Positions 10,744 to 21,926 of a stretch of 64,000 bases of DNA are shown here, piece after piece. Both the position numbers and the translations under genes were made by a program. The stretch comes from Lolium rigidum (lineage: Eukaryota; Streptophyta; Magnoliopsida; Poales; Poaceae). Numbering within the stretch: position 1 is the stretch's first letter; every line of letters begins with the position of its first letter. The DNA lies in the NCBI RefSeq assembly GCF_022539505.1, contig NC_061508.1:89817276-89881275 (forward strand), written 5' to 3'. The notes under the pieces are model-generated. The model worked only from the letters and a program-made list of their open reading frames with translations. It was not told where the DNA came from and searched no databases.

Positions 10744-10910
10744 TGCGACCCGCGTCCTACGCGTCCACCGCTGCACGTCGGCACGGCTTGGACTTCTGCA
10801 ATGCGACACGCGTCCACGATTGCACGTCTTCGACTTCTGCACCGCGACCCGCGTCTACGCGTCAACAATTGCACGTCTTCCATTTCTGCACCGCAGCACG
10901 CGTCCTCGAC
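10744..10910 (-). repeat. GC-rich degenerate repeats with CGCG boxes upstream of the MULE gene
   Basis: About 3.5 irregular units share a (C/A)CGCGTC...TTGCACGTC...CTTCTGCA pattern. Four ACGCGT and two CCGCGT sites occur within 170 bp, 150-320 bp upstream of the gene's ATG. ACGCGT fits the CGCG box bound by plant CAMTA factors; any regulatory role here is inference. Confidence 0.6.
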
Positions 10911-11702
10911 TCTAACCACTGGAAATTTAGATATACTCGGATATAACCTCGAGTCATATACTAGCATTTTTGTGTGCTCAGTTTTCCCCTTGAGTGCTAA
11001 TGCGGCTAGTGCAATATGCTCGGTTTACCCTCAAGTGGCTGGTCAACGGACAGGTCAACAAATGGGATTAACTAGTTAAATGAGTCATTTAATGTGCAAA
11101 AAATTCCGAAAAATAGTGGCACATACTCATGGAGTCTTTACCACAAATTGCCGAGTTCTCAAAACATAGATAAGTCATAGATAAATCAAGTTTTACCACA
11201 AATTGCCACTTCTCAAAGGCCTTCTCAAATCACCTAGTAGCTATGAAGGTGCATGGTTTTCCACAATAAGCCCTTCCCGAACGGCTTTCCCCAAAGCATA
11301 CTTTGTCTAAATGAGGCCACAATTCTCACACTCATGTATATTTGTATTGCAAATAGTTTGAGGTAGGCCAAGATGGGTTTCATTGTACAAAACACGCATT
11401 TTCCATTTTTAAATCTCATATTTGAATCCCTTAGTACTGTTTATTATACGAGTGCCCTTGGTTTCTTGATACTACTCGGTTTTGCCCTCTCCCTCCACAA
11501 ATTCTCGCAGACGTGCAACATTGCTCTGATTGGTCTAGCCCATGTCACGCGGATCGTGCCCGCCGACCGTTGATCGTATGATTTAACGGGCAGGATAACC
11601 CCTCTCTCTCTCTGTCGGCGGTTACCTTCCACTCTCTAAGTATGCTAAAGGGCGGTTTTCTGTATTCATTTTCAGGCGCTAAAAATTATAAACTCTTTTA
11701 GG

Positions 11703-12068
11703 CATTAATTTTCACGAAAAAAATAATAAACCATCACCGATTTGTTGTAGCCATTAATTTTCACGCAAAAAATAATAAACCATCACCGATTTGTTGTAGC
11801 CATTAATTTTCACGCAAAAAATAATAAACCATCACCGATTTGTTGTAGCCATTAATTTTCACGCAAAAAATGATAAACCATCACCGATTTGTTGTAACCA
11901 TTAATTTTCACGCAAAAAATGATAAACCATCACCGATTTGTTGTAGCCATTAATTTTCACGCAAAAAATGATAAACCATCACCGATTTGTTGTAGCCATT
12001 AATTTTCACGCAAAAAATGATAAACCATCACCGATTTGTTGTATCCATTACTTTTCACGCAAAAAATC
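11703..12068. repeat. 49-bp minisatellite, 7 full units plus a partial
   Basis: Units read CATTAATTTTCACGCAAAAA + ATRATAAACC + ATCACCGATTTGTTGTAGC, seven in a row (11703-12045), then a partial unit. The units differ at only a few positions (AATAAT against AATGAT, GTAGC against GTAAC/GTATC). This is a tandem array, not a CRISPR: units abut with no spacers. Confidence 0.95.
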
Positions 12069-12355
12069 CCTTTTCAGAAGGTCGAAAAAACCTAACTTGT
12101 TACAAAAGCTGGTTTCAGTGAGACCTAACCAAATTTGGCATACATGATGCCATATCTATAACAACAAGGAATATCTAAAAGGGAAAGTTTCACAAAATTT
12201 CAAATTTAGGGCGAAAATGATGCCATACATTATGCCATAACTTGTTACCAAATCGAAAATCAATTGGGGATTATAAAGGGAAATAAAAAGTTCAAAAAAT
12301 GTAAAAACGAAACAATCTATCTATCTATGTATAGAAGATCAGCTGTATGAAATTT

Positions 12356-12474
12356 GAGGTCATTTAGAGGATGTAGAAAAAATCACCTTGTTAGAAAAGC
12401 TGGTTTCGAGTGAGACGAAACGGCATGCGTTTAAGCAAAGTGATTTTTTCGAACATCTCCAAATGACCCCAAAT
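12356..12474. repeat. Imperfect inverted repeat inside the MULE
   Basis: GAGGTCATTTAGAGGATGTAG...AAATCAC at about 12356-12388 is mirrored by GTGATTTTTTCGAACATCTCCAAATGACC at about 12440-12470. The two GATGCCATA...AACAACAAGGAA blocks around it (12147-12172 and 12486-12512) are direct repeats. Function is unknown. Confidence 0.6.
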
Positions 12475-13479
12475 TTGCCATACATGATGCCATACGTGTA
12501 ACAACAAGGAACCCTATCTAAAAAGTGTCAAAAAAGTTTGCCCAACCGTATAGCTCTATCAAAAGAACCTCACCATGGCGCTAGTATAATTTTTGGCTTA
12601 GTTACAAGGGTCCCTAGTTACAAACTTTCGTTACCTAACCTTCAACACGAAACTTGTTTCAAATCACTTTTGGCGTACAAGAAACAAATCCCACCTTGAT
12701 TCGAGCACCACAGCCTCCAAGCGATGCCGATGCCGATATCGGCATGGTTAGAACGACTATGCTCGCCGCCACTGCTAGGTCACCGTCGGGATGCACCGTC
12801 AATCCCGTCCCCTCATTCGATCAGCGACACACCGGAGATACCGCCGAGGCCAATGCCGAACGTACATCGCTGATGCCAATGCCGAACATGCATGCACGCC
12901 GGCGTGGGCACGGCCACGCCGCCCCGCTATGCTTGGGACGCCACGAGACCACCGCGAGGTCTTTCCCTTCGCCACCACACTCTTCTAGCACCCATCTATA
13001 CACGCCGGAAAGGAGAGACACTAGTTTTCTCTACATTGCTCGCGTTCGTGTCGGTTCACGGTCGGTCAAAGTTTTGAGGTAGTCGTCGATGTCGTCGACC
13101 ATTTCTTCTCTTCTTTGCATGGTTAAACGCGTCTAGTTCATATCTATCTAATGCGTCTGGTCTCGCCTCATGCAGTTCTTTGTGGACGTCGATCTCATCT
13201 CGGCACCCCGCATGCCACCTCCTCCGTGCCATCGCTGTAGTGCTCCGTTTAAAAATCTATTCCTACCCGTGTATTGCCCATTGTATCAGCGCCATGGCCC
13301 ACTTGTCATTCGATATACCGAAGCCCCACTCGTGCGTGTTTTGGTCAGGGATACACCGATGCTTACGGTCAAACAAAGATGGATGGTCTGACGTGTCTTT
13401 GCGGGCTCTACGTGGCCCCACTAGTCAGAAGATAACGGTCAACCGTCGGGCAACCGGCCGTTACATCACGTGTGATGGT

Positions 13480-13574
13480 TTCAGACAAAGGCTTGAGTAA
13501 AACTGAGGAAAAACTAAGGAGCTGGGGAAAACTGAGCACAACTAAGGACCCGAGGGCACGAAAATAGAAATCCC
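13480..13574 (-). repeat. MULE right terminal inverted repeat
   Basis: Reverse complement begins GGGATTTCTATTTTCGTGCC and parallels the left end. Confidence 0.9.
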
Positions 13575-14394
13575 TTCAAAATAACAAATCCACTTGGTTC
13601 AGTTCTAACATATATCAAACATCCATTAAAACATTAGATACTGTAGAAACTTCTTTGGAAATCTCTTTCTCTCAAAAGAACTCAAAAAATGAAAAAGATC
13701 AAGAGGCAAATGCAAATGGTGATAGAAATCTATCAAAGCAGAACATCAGGTAAAGATTGATTTTTTCAAAATCTTCTGTTGCTCAAATTGAAAAGTGCAA
13801 AACTTACGAAAGTTAGATAATAACCTGGGGCATATGCTCAACAATTGGCAGCTCAAAATTACGTGCTGTCTGAGAATATGAATTATTTTTGGTGACAGCG
13901 CAGCTGTTTCAGGACAACAACTTCCCCAAATCTTACTTTCTTCCTATTAGAGGCTATTCTTGGCACAAAAATGAACGAAAAATTATAATAAGAGGTTATT
14001 ACAGAGGTAACAACTCCAAGACTCAACAAAATAAAAATTACAAGAATTAAAAAAATGGGTTGTCTCACATAAGCGCTTTTCTTTAATGCCTTTTAGCTAG
14101 GCTTGATAGTTTTAATGATGCTCTCATGAAAATAGAAAATTAAGCAAAAGGAGCATCAAGAAGCAAATTCAAAACACATTTATGTCTAACCCACTTCCTA
14201 TCCATAGGAATCTTGTACACAGATAAATTCACAAAGAACAAAGTGACAAGCATAGGAAGATAAAACAAGAGTAAATTTAAAACTTTCAGCATATAGAGAT
14301 GTGTTTTAGTACCATGAAAACTTCTACAACCATATTTTCCTCTCTCATAATAATTTTCATTAGCATCATGAATAAACTCAACAATATAACTATC

Positions 14395-15436
14395 TCATAA
14401 AGCATGCTTTTCATGATCTACAAACACATAATTTTTATCAAGCTCAAAAATAGTGAGATTAAAACATTCAAGCCCACTTTTAACAATTTTATAACAAGAT
14501 GATTGATCATTCTCAAGAGGTATGGAGCTCCAAGATAGAATCAAGACCCCTCCAATCTCATTTTCAATAATAGTACAATTAATATTATCAACCAATATAG
14601 GACCATCATCTAGAGCTTTATCATAAATATTTTCTAAGCAAAACTCTTTAGTATTTCGAAGTTAGGCACAAATAAAGGATTGTCATAAGATTTATCAAAA
14701 TAGCATGGATTATCAGAGATAATAGGAGCATAATTATTATCACAAGTTTTACTCGTAGTAAATATTTCAAGAGAATCCATAGGAACATAACATTCATCCA
14801 ACTTTGGTAAGCATGTGAGGAATCAAATAGTGTAAGGGATAAAGAGTTACTGTCATTAGAAGGTAGGAATGTGTATCTAATCCATTCTTCCTCCTTTTGT
14901 TCATCACTATCCTCCTCTTTTTCATCTAATGAGCTTTCAGGTTCAACCATTTCTTCTTCCATTGGTTCTCGCAAATTTTGGATACATTCTTGTGCATGAG
15001 TTGGGTCTCTCTTTATTATCAATGATATAAAAATTATTGCTGAAATTTTCTATGCAGTAATCAAGGATAGAAGAGACCATTTCTTTAAGTTTATTACAAT
15101 CAACACAGGTTTCATAATTTTTAGACAAATTGTTCTACTTCTTCAAATCGAAGATGAATATAGTTATTCCAATGATAGTTTATAATTAAAACTTCTTCTA
15201 AAGCCACATTGGAATTTAAGATGCTTGGTATCCTGTTCAGAGCAACGATTTATATCATGGTGTTTAAGCAAAATTTTAGAAATTTGATTCAACTTTTGTA
15301 ACACGCCTCTCATAACCTTACCCTTATATGATTCTCTATACTTTATAAAATGTTCCATAGAGGTTTTAGCATGTTCTTCTACAACATAATTTTTTAGATT
15401 TTCGGTTTTTTCGGGTATATAAGAAAAATAAAACAA
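14395..15436 (-). pseudogene. Gag-like or accessory ORF remnants of element Y
   Basis: A chain of minus-strand open stretches (15436-15164, 15128-14943, 14942-14648 and 14595-14395) reads like one former protein with frameshifts. It has Asn/Lys-rich segments, KNYETCVDCNKLKEMVSSILDY, an acidic ESSLDEKEEDSDEQKEEEW stretch, then LFDSSHAYQS and an LENDQSSCYKIVKSGLECFNL region. No catalytic motif is present. I do not recognise a defined domain. Its place next to the primer site suggests a gag-position ORF of a non-autonomous element. At about 14993 the left copy breaks the frame where the right copy (30351-29857) keeps it open. Confidence 0.5.
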
Positions 15437-15593
15437 GACAAAAATAAACTAGAAAAAAGTAAACTAAACAAAACACAACTAAACATAAATAAACTAAGCA
15501 CGAATAAATTAGACAAGACAAAATAAAATAAAATAAAAATAGAGAGACATGTAAAGTGTACTCCCCAGGTTAACTTATGAGTAGAGCTATGCC

Positions 15594-15611
15594 TCCCCGA
15601 CAACGGCACCA
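15594..15611 (-). other. Primer binding site of element Y (tRNA-Asp type)
   Basis: On the minus strand it reads TGGTGCCGTTGTCGGGGA, which differs from the plant tRNA-Asp-complementary site only by two C-to-T changes. It lies 11 bp inside the 5' LTR, and this fixes Y's minus orientation. Confidence 0.85.
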
Positions 15612-15622
15612 GAAAATAGTCT

Positions 15623-17153
15623 TGATGACCCACAAGTATAGGGGATCACAACAGTCTTCGAGGAAAGTAAAACCCAAATTTATTGATTTGACACAAGCGG
15701 AGGTAAATAATACTTATAAGCCTGAACATCGGAGTTGTCAATTCAGCTGCACCTGGAAAAGCACTAGTAACAGGGGTGATGTGAAAGCAACAGTAATATG
15801 AGATCAATGGCAGTAACACAACAGCTGTAGCAGTAACACAGAGGCGATGGCACCAGAAAGTATTCCGAGTTGCTTAGTTGACTATAGAGCAATAATGATG
15901 ACGAAGGACTGGGTTCCCAGCTATCTACACTAGTGGTACCTCTCCAAATAACATGTGTTGGGTGGAAAAGTACATTTGGGCAATTGATAATTGTGAGGGC
16001 ATTACAATGCATGCTATGATAAGATAAAGGTTACTGTAGTATTTAATTGGGCATTACAACATAGTACATAGACTGTAATCCACCTTCGTCTATGACTAAT
16101 AATCCACCTTCAGGTTATCATCCGAACCCCTTCCAGCATTAAGTTGCAAGCAACAGATTATCACATAAAGCAATGTGTGTAAAGTAAACAATAGAATTAT
16201 CCTTAGACAAAACATTGTTGTTTTCTCCCTAGTAGCAATAGCACATCTACAATCTTAGAAGTTATTGTCACTCTTCCAGAAAACTAGAGGCATGAACCCA
16301 CTATCGAGCATAAATACTCCCTCTTGGAGGTAGAAGCAACTACTTGATCAGGGTAACTACAAGTACCGAAGAGCATGCAAGATATTAAATAACGAGTAGT
16401 ATGATAATATGATGAACAATCTGATCACGATTCCACAATTTATTGGATCCCAACAAACACAACACCGATTACATCATATGGATCTCAATCATGTAAGGAC
16501 TCTCATGAGATCATTGTATTGAAGTACATGGGAGAGAGAGTACCAACTAGCTAGAGCCGAGAACCTGTAGTCCAGGGGGGAGCTACTCACGAACCATAAT
16601 GGAGTCAGAGTGGAGGCCGTGGAGTCGATGGAGATGTCTCCGGGGGTTAATCCCCGTCCCGGCAGGGTGCCGGAATAGGAACTTCTAACCCCCGAAACTT
16701 GTCAGGACGATGGCGGCGGCGACATAACCTTTCGTGGATGGAGGTTGGATGTTTTAGGGTTTTTGCATCAAAGGCAATTTATAGGCGGAAGGGCAAGGTC
16801 GGTGGATGTCTGGGTGTCCCACACCATGCCATGGCGTGGGCCCACCCTTGGCCGCACCATGGGGTGGTGTGGCCGCCCTGTGGCGCCCCTCCGTCTCTCC
16901 TCTGGACTTCGTCTTTGTTACGAAAAAAATAAGATCTTCGGCTATTATTTCATCCAATTCTGAGAATATTTTCTGTATAACTTTTCTGAACTACAAAAAC
17001 AGCAAAAACATGAACTAGCATTTGTGACATCTTGTCAATAGGTTAGTTCTCGAAAATGCATAAAAGTGACACGAAGTGTAGACAAAACATATAGAAATTA
17101 GTGTAAAACAAGCACCGATCATCAAAAATTATAGATACGTTTGCAACGTATCA
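15623..17153 (-). repeat. Complete 5' LTR of element Y (1,531 bp)
   Basis: On the plus strand it runs from TGATGACCCACAAGTATAGG to ...GCAACGTATCA. On the minus strand it is TGATACGTTGC...GGGTCATCA, a perfect TG...CA pair. The internal edge abuts the primer site. The 16560-17153 part is repeated at 6167-6768 as the partial 3' LTR. It interrupts LTR X at 17154. Confidence 0.9.
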
Positions 17154-17461
17154 CGCCACCTGCCCTCTTTTGGGCCTGAGGCCCATCCACGCCTCCTCCA
17201 AAGCTCCAGGGTGCTTCTCCCGATGAAAAGGTGACGCTCCAAAAATCCTAGGTCAATTATACTCCAGTATAGGTCTCTAAAAGTGAAAAATACACAAAAC
17301 AGGGTTTTCCTGTTCTGCAAAGTTATAAGCCAAATAAACGGGATCATTGGTAAATCCCCAAAAATCAATGTAAAACATGTTATTATCATCATATATGTTG
17401 CAAATATGTGGGAATTAAATATGATAAATGACAAAGTTCATGTATGCATTTACATGCATCA
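17154..17461 (-). repeat. LTR fragment of element X, cut by Y
   Basis: The minus strand reads TGATGCATGTAAATGCATAC from 17461, resembling the start of a Ty3/gypsy LTR. It runs to 17154, where Y's LTR begins. The rest of X should lie beyond the other end of Y. It is identified only by its end form and position, so the family is uncertain. Confidence 0.5.
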
Positions 17462-19074
17462 AGGGCCAATCCTGATATTATGCCGCGACCCATGTTTGGT
17501 AATAAAGTCCCTCGCCATGTTCTCCAACCATGTAGACACCTCCGTAAAGAGGTCTCGATTTTCCATACGCTGAAGAGACGACCATGTAAGGAGCAAAGTA
17601 CTGCACCGGTAGATAACCTGCATAAGAGAATAATTTTTATCATCAAACACATAATCATTTCTTCATATCTATAGCGACCAAATAGGAGGAACTGCTCCCA
17701 CCTAAGTAAGTACATTAAACCTATGATCCACCCCATTAAGTCAATTACCAAAAATATTGGCAATACTACGTGGCGGCTATAAAGTAGAACCTATTTGGAT
17801 GATTTGCCATATAGATCTTGCAAGGTGGGATTAGAAGAATAAGTGTTTTAGTGTCCCATCATGATGACAAAAGGCACAGTTTTTTATTTTCCTGCTAGTT
17901 CCTCTTTGCAAGGGTATCTCTAGTAAGTATTGCTCCGTGTCGAAGATACCATGCGAAGACCTTTGTCTTCAGCGGTATCTTCATCTTCTAGATTTTCTTA
18001 GTTTTAACTACCAGCTCTAAAGTTTGAATCAACGCTCTATACATCAAACCCAAAGTGAATTGACCATTCTTTGTAAGTTTCCAATGGAACTCTTCTCCCT
18101 CTTATGACAATTGGACGAAAGCCAAATGTTGTAGCAATGCGTTCCAAGGTGTAAGTTGGGGCCCAACAAGTTCTCTTCTAAACGTCACACTCGGTGGGTT
18201 AGATTCCATCACGCAAGCTAAGGTATCCCCTTTGTGAAAAAAAGCTGGATATTGTTCCCGGAGAGTGGCATTACCTAACCATTTGTCCTCCTAGAACCTA
18301 ATCTCAGATCCATCCTTAATGGAGAAAGAACCAAATGGGAAGAAGTGTTTTATTGTCGCCATAAGGCCGGCCCGGAAGTGTGAATCCACAGGTATGCACA
18401 AAACCTGAGAGATCGCACGTGAGCCAACATACTTTCTTCTCAGTATTGTCTGCCAAACCCCATTTTCGGTTAGCAACTTAGACAACCATTTACCAGAAGA
18501 GCTATGTTCTTGACCTCAAGATCATGAACACAAGGCCCTTTTGGGCGGCAACAACACTCCACTTTGTAAGCCGATATTTCTTCTTCTAACTATCTCCTTG
18601 CCAAAAGAAACTTGATCAGAAATAGTCCAACCGATGCAAGACTCCTTTGGGTAACTGGATGAAGGATATCATATATAGTACCATATTTGTTAATATTGAG
18701 TTGATGAGTACCAATATTCCACTGAGAGATAGTAATTTGCTTTTCTAGCTACTAAGGCGCTTAGAAGTCTTTCCCCGCGATGTGCTTCCATTCACCAATA
18801 GTAAGCCTCCCAAAATGAGTCGAAGTCCTAAGTAGCTAATTAGAAACCGACCAATACCATAGCCAAAGAGCTCAACATATAGGTTGACATCGTCTTAGGC
18901 CTCATCGAACCACATGAATTCACTCTTATGAAAGGTACTTTTCAACCCTGATAATTGCTTGAACACCGATAAAATTTAATTTAAGGTTTCTCGCTTTCTC
19001 AAGGTCATGTTCCATAAATAGAATCACATCATCGACATATTGTAGAATCGATAGTCCACCGTCAATAAGATGAG
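17462..19074 (-). pseudogene. LINE (non-LTR retrotransposon) 3' part, ends at the assembly gap
   Basis: The minus-strand translation gives RT fragments HLIDGGLSILQYVDDVILF (19073-19005 region) and EHDLEKARNLKL. Further downstream are C-terminal zf-RVT-like fragments (for example KIWKMKIPLK-type wording near 18000-17930). Frames change repeatedly. The right-hand copy, which continues past the overlap, shows the rest of RT (see 32682-35405). X is inserted at the 3' side, so no poly(A) end is visible. Confidence 0.7.
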
Positions 19075-19174
19075 NNNNNNNNNNNNNNNNNNNNNNNNNN
19101 NNNNNNNNNNNNNNNNNNNNNNNNNNNNNNNNNNNNNNNNNNNNNNNNNNNNNNNNNNNNNNNNNNNNNNNNNN
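19075..19174. other. Assembly gap, exactly 100 N
   Basis: One hundred consecutive Ns, a conventional placeholder for a scaffold join of unknown size. The same 15.1 kb lies on both sides, so the true gap is probably negative (an overlap). Confidence 0.99.
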
Positions 19175-21329
19175 AATCACATCTTGGAGGTTTGATGGGT
19201 CGCTTTTGGTGATAGAGATGCTACTCGTACTTTCAGTGAAAGTCATTATTAGCCAAAGATGAGGCGGGACGTGGGCAGTGTCTTGAAGAGATGCATTAGC
19301 AGGTTGTTCAGTGGTACAAACTACAGTTTGTATACTCCTTTGCACACCTACTACACCCTTGGGAAGATATAAGTATGGATTTTGTATTAGGTTTGCATGA
19401 AGAGAGGCCATGGTTCTATTTGTGGTGTAGTGGATATATTCTCTAAAGATATACTTGTTACTGCCACAAGAGAGCGGCGATGCATCGCTGTATTATAACC
19501 TGTTTTTAGGGAGATTGTATGTCTACATGGAGTCCCGAAGACTATTTTTTCAGATCGTGACGTCAAGTTCATGAGCTACTCGAAGACATTTTGGGGAAAG
19601 GCTGGGGACAAAGCTACTTTTCGCACTCCTGTGTCGTCCCCAAGCCGGTGGTCAAGCTGGGGTGGTGAATGGGACATTGCCACAAATTCTGTTGCGATCC
19701 ATGATCAAGAAGAACTTGCGAGAGTGAAGATTGTTTGCCGCATGTGGAGTTTGCTTATAACAGGAAGCGGTACATTTTCTACCACACAGCTATGTCCGTT
19801 TGAGGCGGTGTACGGTTTCAAACCCGTTACTCCACTTGACTTGTTGCCTATACCCGTTACACTTGAGAGAGTCAATATGGAGGCATCGAAGAGGGCAGAT
19901 TTTGTCACCGGAAGATACATGAGAAGACTAAAGAGATAATTGAGAAGAAAGGCAATAACAATGTAGCAGAAGAGTCAACAAGAAGCTAGCAAGAGATGTT
20001 TTTCAAGCTCGGTGATATGAGTCCGGGTTCATTTTCGCAAGGACGAGTTTCCCAAGCTACTGAGTCCAGAGTTGCTTTCTCGTGGTGCTGGTCCTTACAA
20101 AGTGCTTGCCAAGATCAATGACAATGCATATGCTATAGATCTTCCAAGCCGATGAGTTTGGTGTCATGTAATTCTTTCAATGTTGCTGATTTGACACCAT
20201 ATGACGGAGAAGATCTTGGAGCGTCGAAGGTCGAAACGCCTTTTGAAGGGGAGATGATGAGGACATCCCTACTGGAACTACTACCTCCGTCATTGCAAGA
20301 TGAAGAGCGATATTGATGTAAAGCTCAAGTCAATGAAGTTAGGATTGGACCCATTACAAGGAGCTCGTGTGAATCAACTTAAACAACGAGTGAATTCGCT
20401 CTTGAATGATACTTTGATCGATGATAACTTTATACTACCTAAGTCTTTCCATTTATGTATGATCAGGTAGTGAAGGTGGAGCAAGCATCACACGAGGAGG
20501 AGAGGAGCAAGCTGGATATGGTGTTGGACGTGAAGACATCCCATTGACGCGAGGAGGAGCGGGAGGCATGCACGAAGGAGGGAGAAGGAGACGTCAAGGC
20601 CGGGCGCTACGCCCGGCGCGCCGGCTCCTAGCCACCGGATGGCCGGTCCCGACCGTGGCCGGCGCCGGGTGCACACCAGGCCATGATCCGGGGAAGGAGG
20701 CCCTTTGGCTCAGCGCCACACTCGACGCCACCGGACACCACAGCGGGTGGCCCGGCACTGCGGCCCACGGACCAGTGCACACCGGGTCCAAACTCATGAG
20801 CCTAAAGCTCGCCGGTATTGGCCCGACGCCACACACCGCAACGGCACGACGGCTCCAGCCTGGCCCGTCTCGCCGGCTCGATGCGGCGGCCGAAGTCCGA
20901 CTCGATTTGGCCAAATCTGTTCCAGGTCGCTTTGTATTCCTTAGTTTCGACCCCTGGTCATCCTGGACACCTATAGACGCCCTAGGATGCCCCCATGTTA
21001 GGTTTACTACCACGTTTAATATAAACCCTAGTTCATAGTTGATTGCTACGCAACTCTATTGAATTCTACACACCAATTACATCGATCCGGTGTTTTGCTG
21101 CTGAAAGTTTGTGTGATCTGCTGTTCGCATTGGGAATTAGAAGATTCCAATTTACCGCTCGTGGTCGGCGGCTACGTGCGCAGTGTGTGGAGTTGCGAAT
21201 ATCTTGCGGGGTTGAGAGTTGTTGCATTGGCGACATGAATCAATCGAGAGACTTTGTCGGCGTCATACGGTTTGTTTCGTCCAATTCCACAGTGTTCATC
21301 GCAGTGTTCATCACCATCAACCCTTATCA
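19175..21329 (+). pseudogene. pol: gypsy-1 integrase region and 3' LTR, right-contig copy
   Basis: It corresponds to 4005-6166. Integrase and C-terminal segments are recognisable (for example SRTYYIL-free remnants, then [33 protein letters not shown]-like text). They are broken far more often than in the left copy, especially in 19175-19700, as expected for a low-accuracy contig end. The polypurine tract is shortened (GAAGGGGAGA) and the LTR starts at 20255. The LTR end CTTATCA is at 21329. Confidence 0.8.
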
Positions 21330-21926
21330 CTCTAAAGTCGCCGAACCTTTAGTCCAGGGGATCTATCACGAACCATCATGGAGTCGGAGTGGAGCGGTGG
21401 AGTCAATGGAGATGGCTCCGAGGGTCAATCCCCGTCTCGGCGAGTACCGGAACAGGAACTTCGACCCCGAAACTTGTCTATATGATGGTGGCGGCGGCGG
21501 AACTTTTCATGGACGGAGGCTGGATGTTTTAGGGTTTTTGCGTCGAAGGAATCTATAGACGGAAGAGCCAGGTCGGTGGCCGCTGGGTGACCCACACCAT
21601 GCCATCGCGTGGGCCCACCCTTGGCCGCGCCATGGGGTGGTGTGGCCGCCCGGTGGCGCCCCTCCGTCTCTCCTCTGGACTTCGTCTTCGTTACTAGAAA
21701 AAATAAGATCTTCGACTTTTGTTTCGTCCAATTCCGAGAATATTTCTGTACAACTTTTCAGAAATACAAAAACAGCAAAAACAAGAACTGGTATTGTGGC
21801 ATCTTGTCAATAGGTTGGTTCCAGTAAAATGCATAAAAGTTCCACGATGTGTAGACAAAACATATAGAAATTGGTGTAAAACAAGCATGGAGCATCAAAA
21901 ATTATAGATACGTTTGCAGCGTATCA
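21330..21926 (-). repeat. Partial 3' LTR of Y, right-contig copy
   Basis: Counterpart of 6167-6768. One notable change is GTTTGCAGCGTATCA at the terminus instead of GTTTGCAACGTATCA. Confidence 0.85.

Larger units (their letters stand above)
8785..13574. mobile_element. Mutator-like element (MULE), 4,790 bp, 9-bp target site duplication
   Basis: The direct repeat TTCAAAATA lies at 8776-8784 and 13575-13583, a 9-bp duplication diagnostic of Mutator. The inverted ends begin GGGATTTCTATTTTC and stay similar for about 95 bp (8785-8880 against 13480-13574), with looser similarity for another ~60 bp. No MURA transposase is visible, so it is non-autonomous. Inside are a two-exon gene on the minus strand, a GC-rich repeat block, a 49-bp minisatellite and an inverted repeat. 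The insertion target is Y's internal region. Confidence 0.92.
6769..15622 (-). mobile_element. Internal region of non-autonomous Athila-like element Y, carrying a MULE
   Basis: It is bounded by Y's two LTRs and contains a 4.79-kb MULE (8785-13574). Without the MULE, about 4.05 kb remains. Next to the 3' LTR, the minus strand shows polypurine runs (AAGCTTGGGGATGT at 6769-6782, and repeated AAGCTTGGGGATGCCC-type motifs at about 8592-8612 and 8650-8665). A tRNA-Asp-type primer site lies at the other end. No RT, RNase H or integrase motif was found on either strand of the 4.05 kb, so Y would depend on a relative for transposition. The 6783-8550 part is AT-rich with no coding signal that I recognise. 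Confidence 0.8.
4005..19074 (+). repeat. 15.1-kb segment repeated after the gap (left contig end)
   Basis: From 4005 to the last base before the Ns, the sequence is matched by 19175-34297 in the same orientation and order, including every nested element. The match starts at the first base after the gap and ends exactly at the last base before it (...AATAAGATGAG at 19074 and 34297). That is the geometry of two contig ends from the same locus. Confidence 0.95.

Noticed and set aside
11703..12068. CRISPR-like regular repeat
   Set aside because: Units are directly contiguous without unique spacers, inside a plant transposon. It is a minisatellite.
18926..19411. A 161-codon frame running through the N gap
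   Set aside because: It only stays open because unknown bases are translated as X. The left part is LINE RT and the right part is unrelated gypsy sequence.
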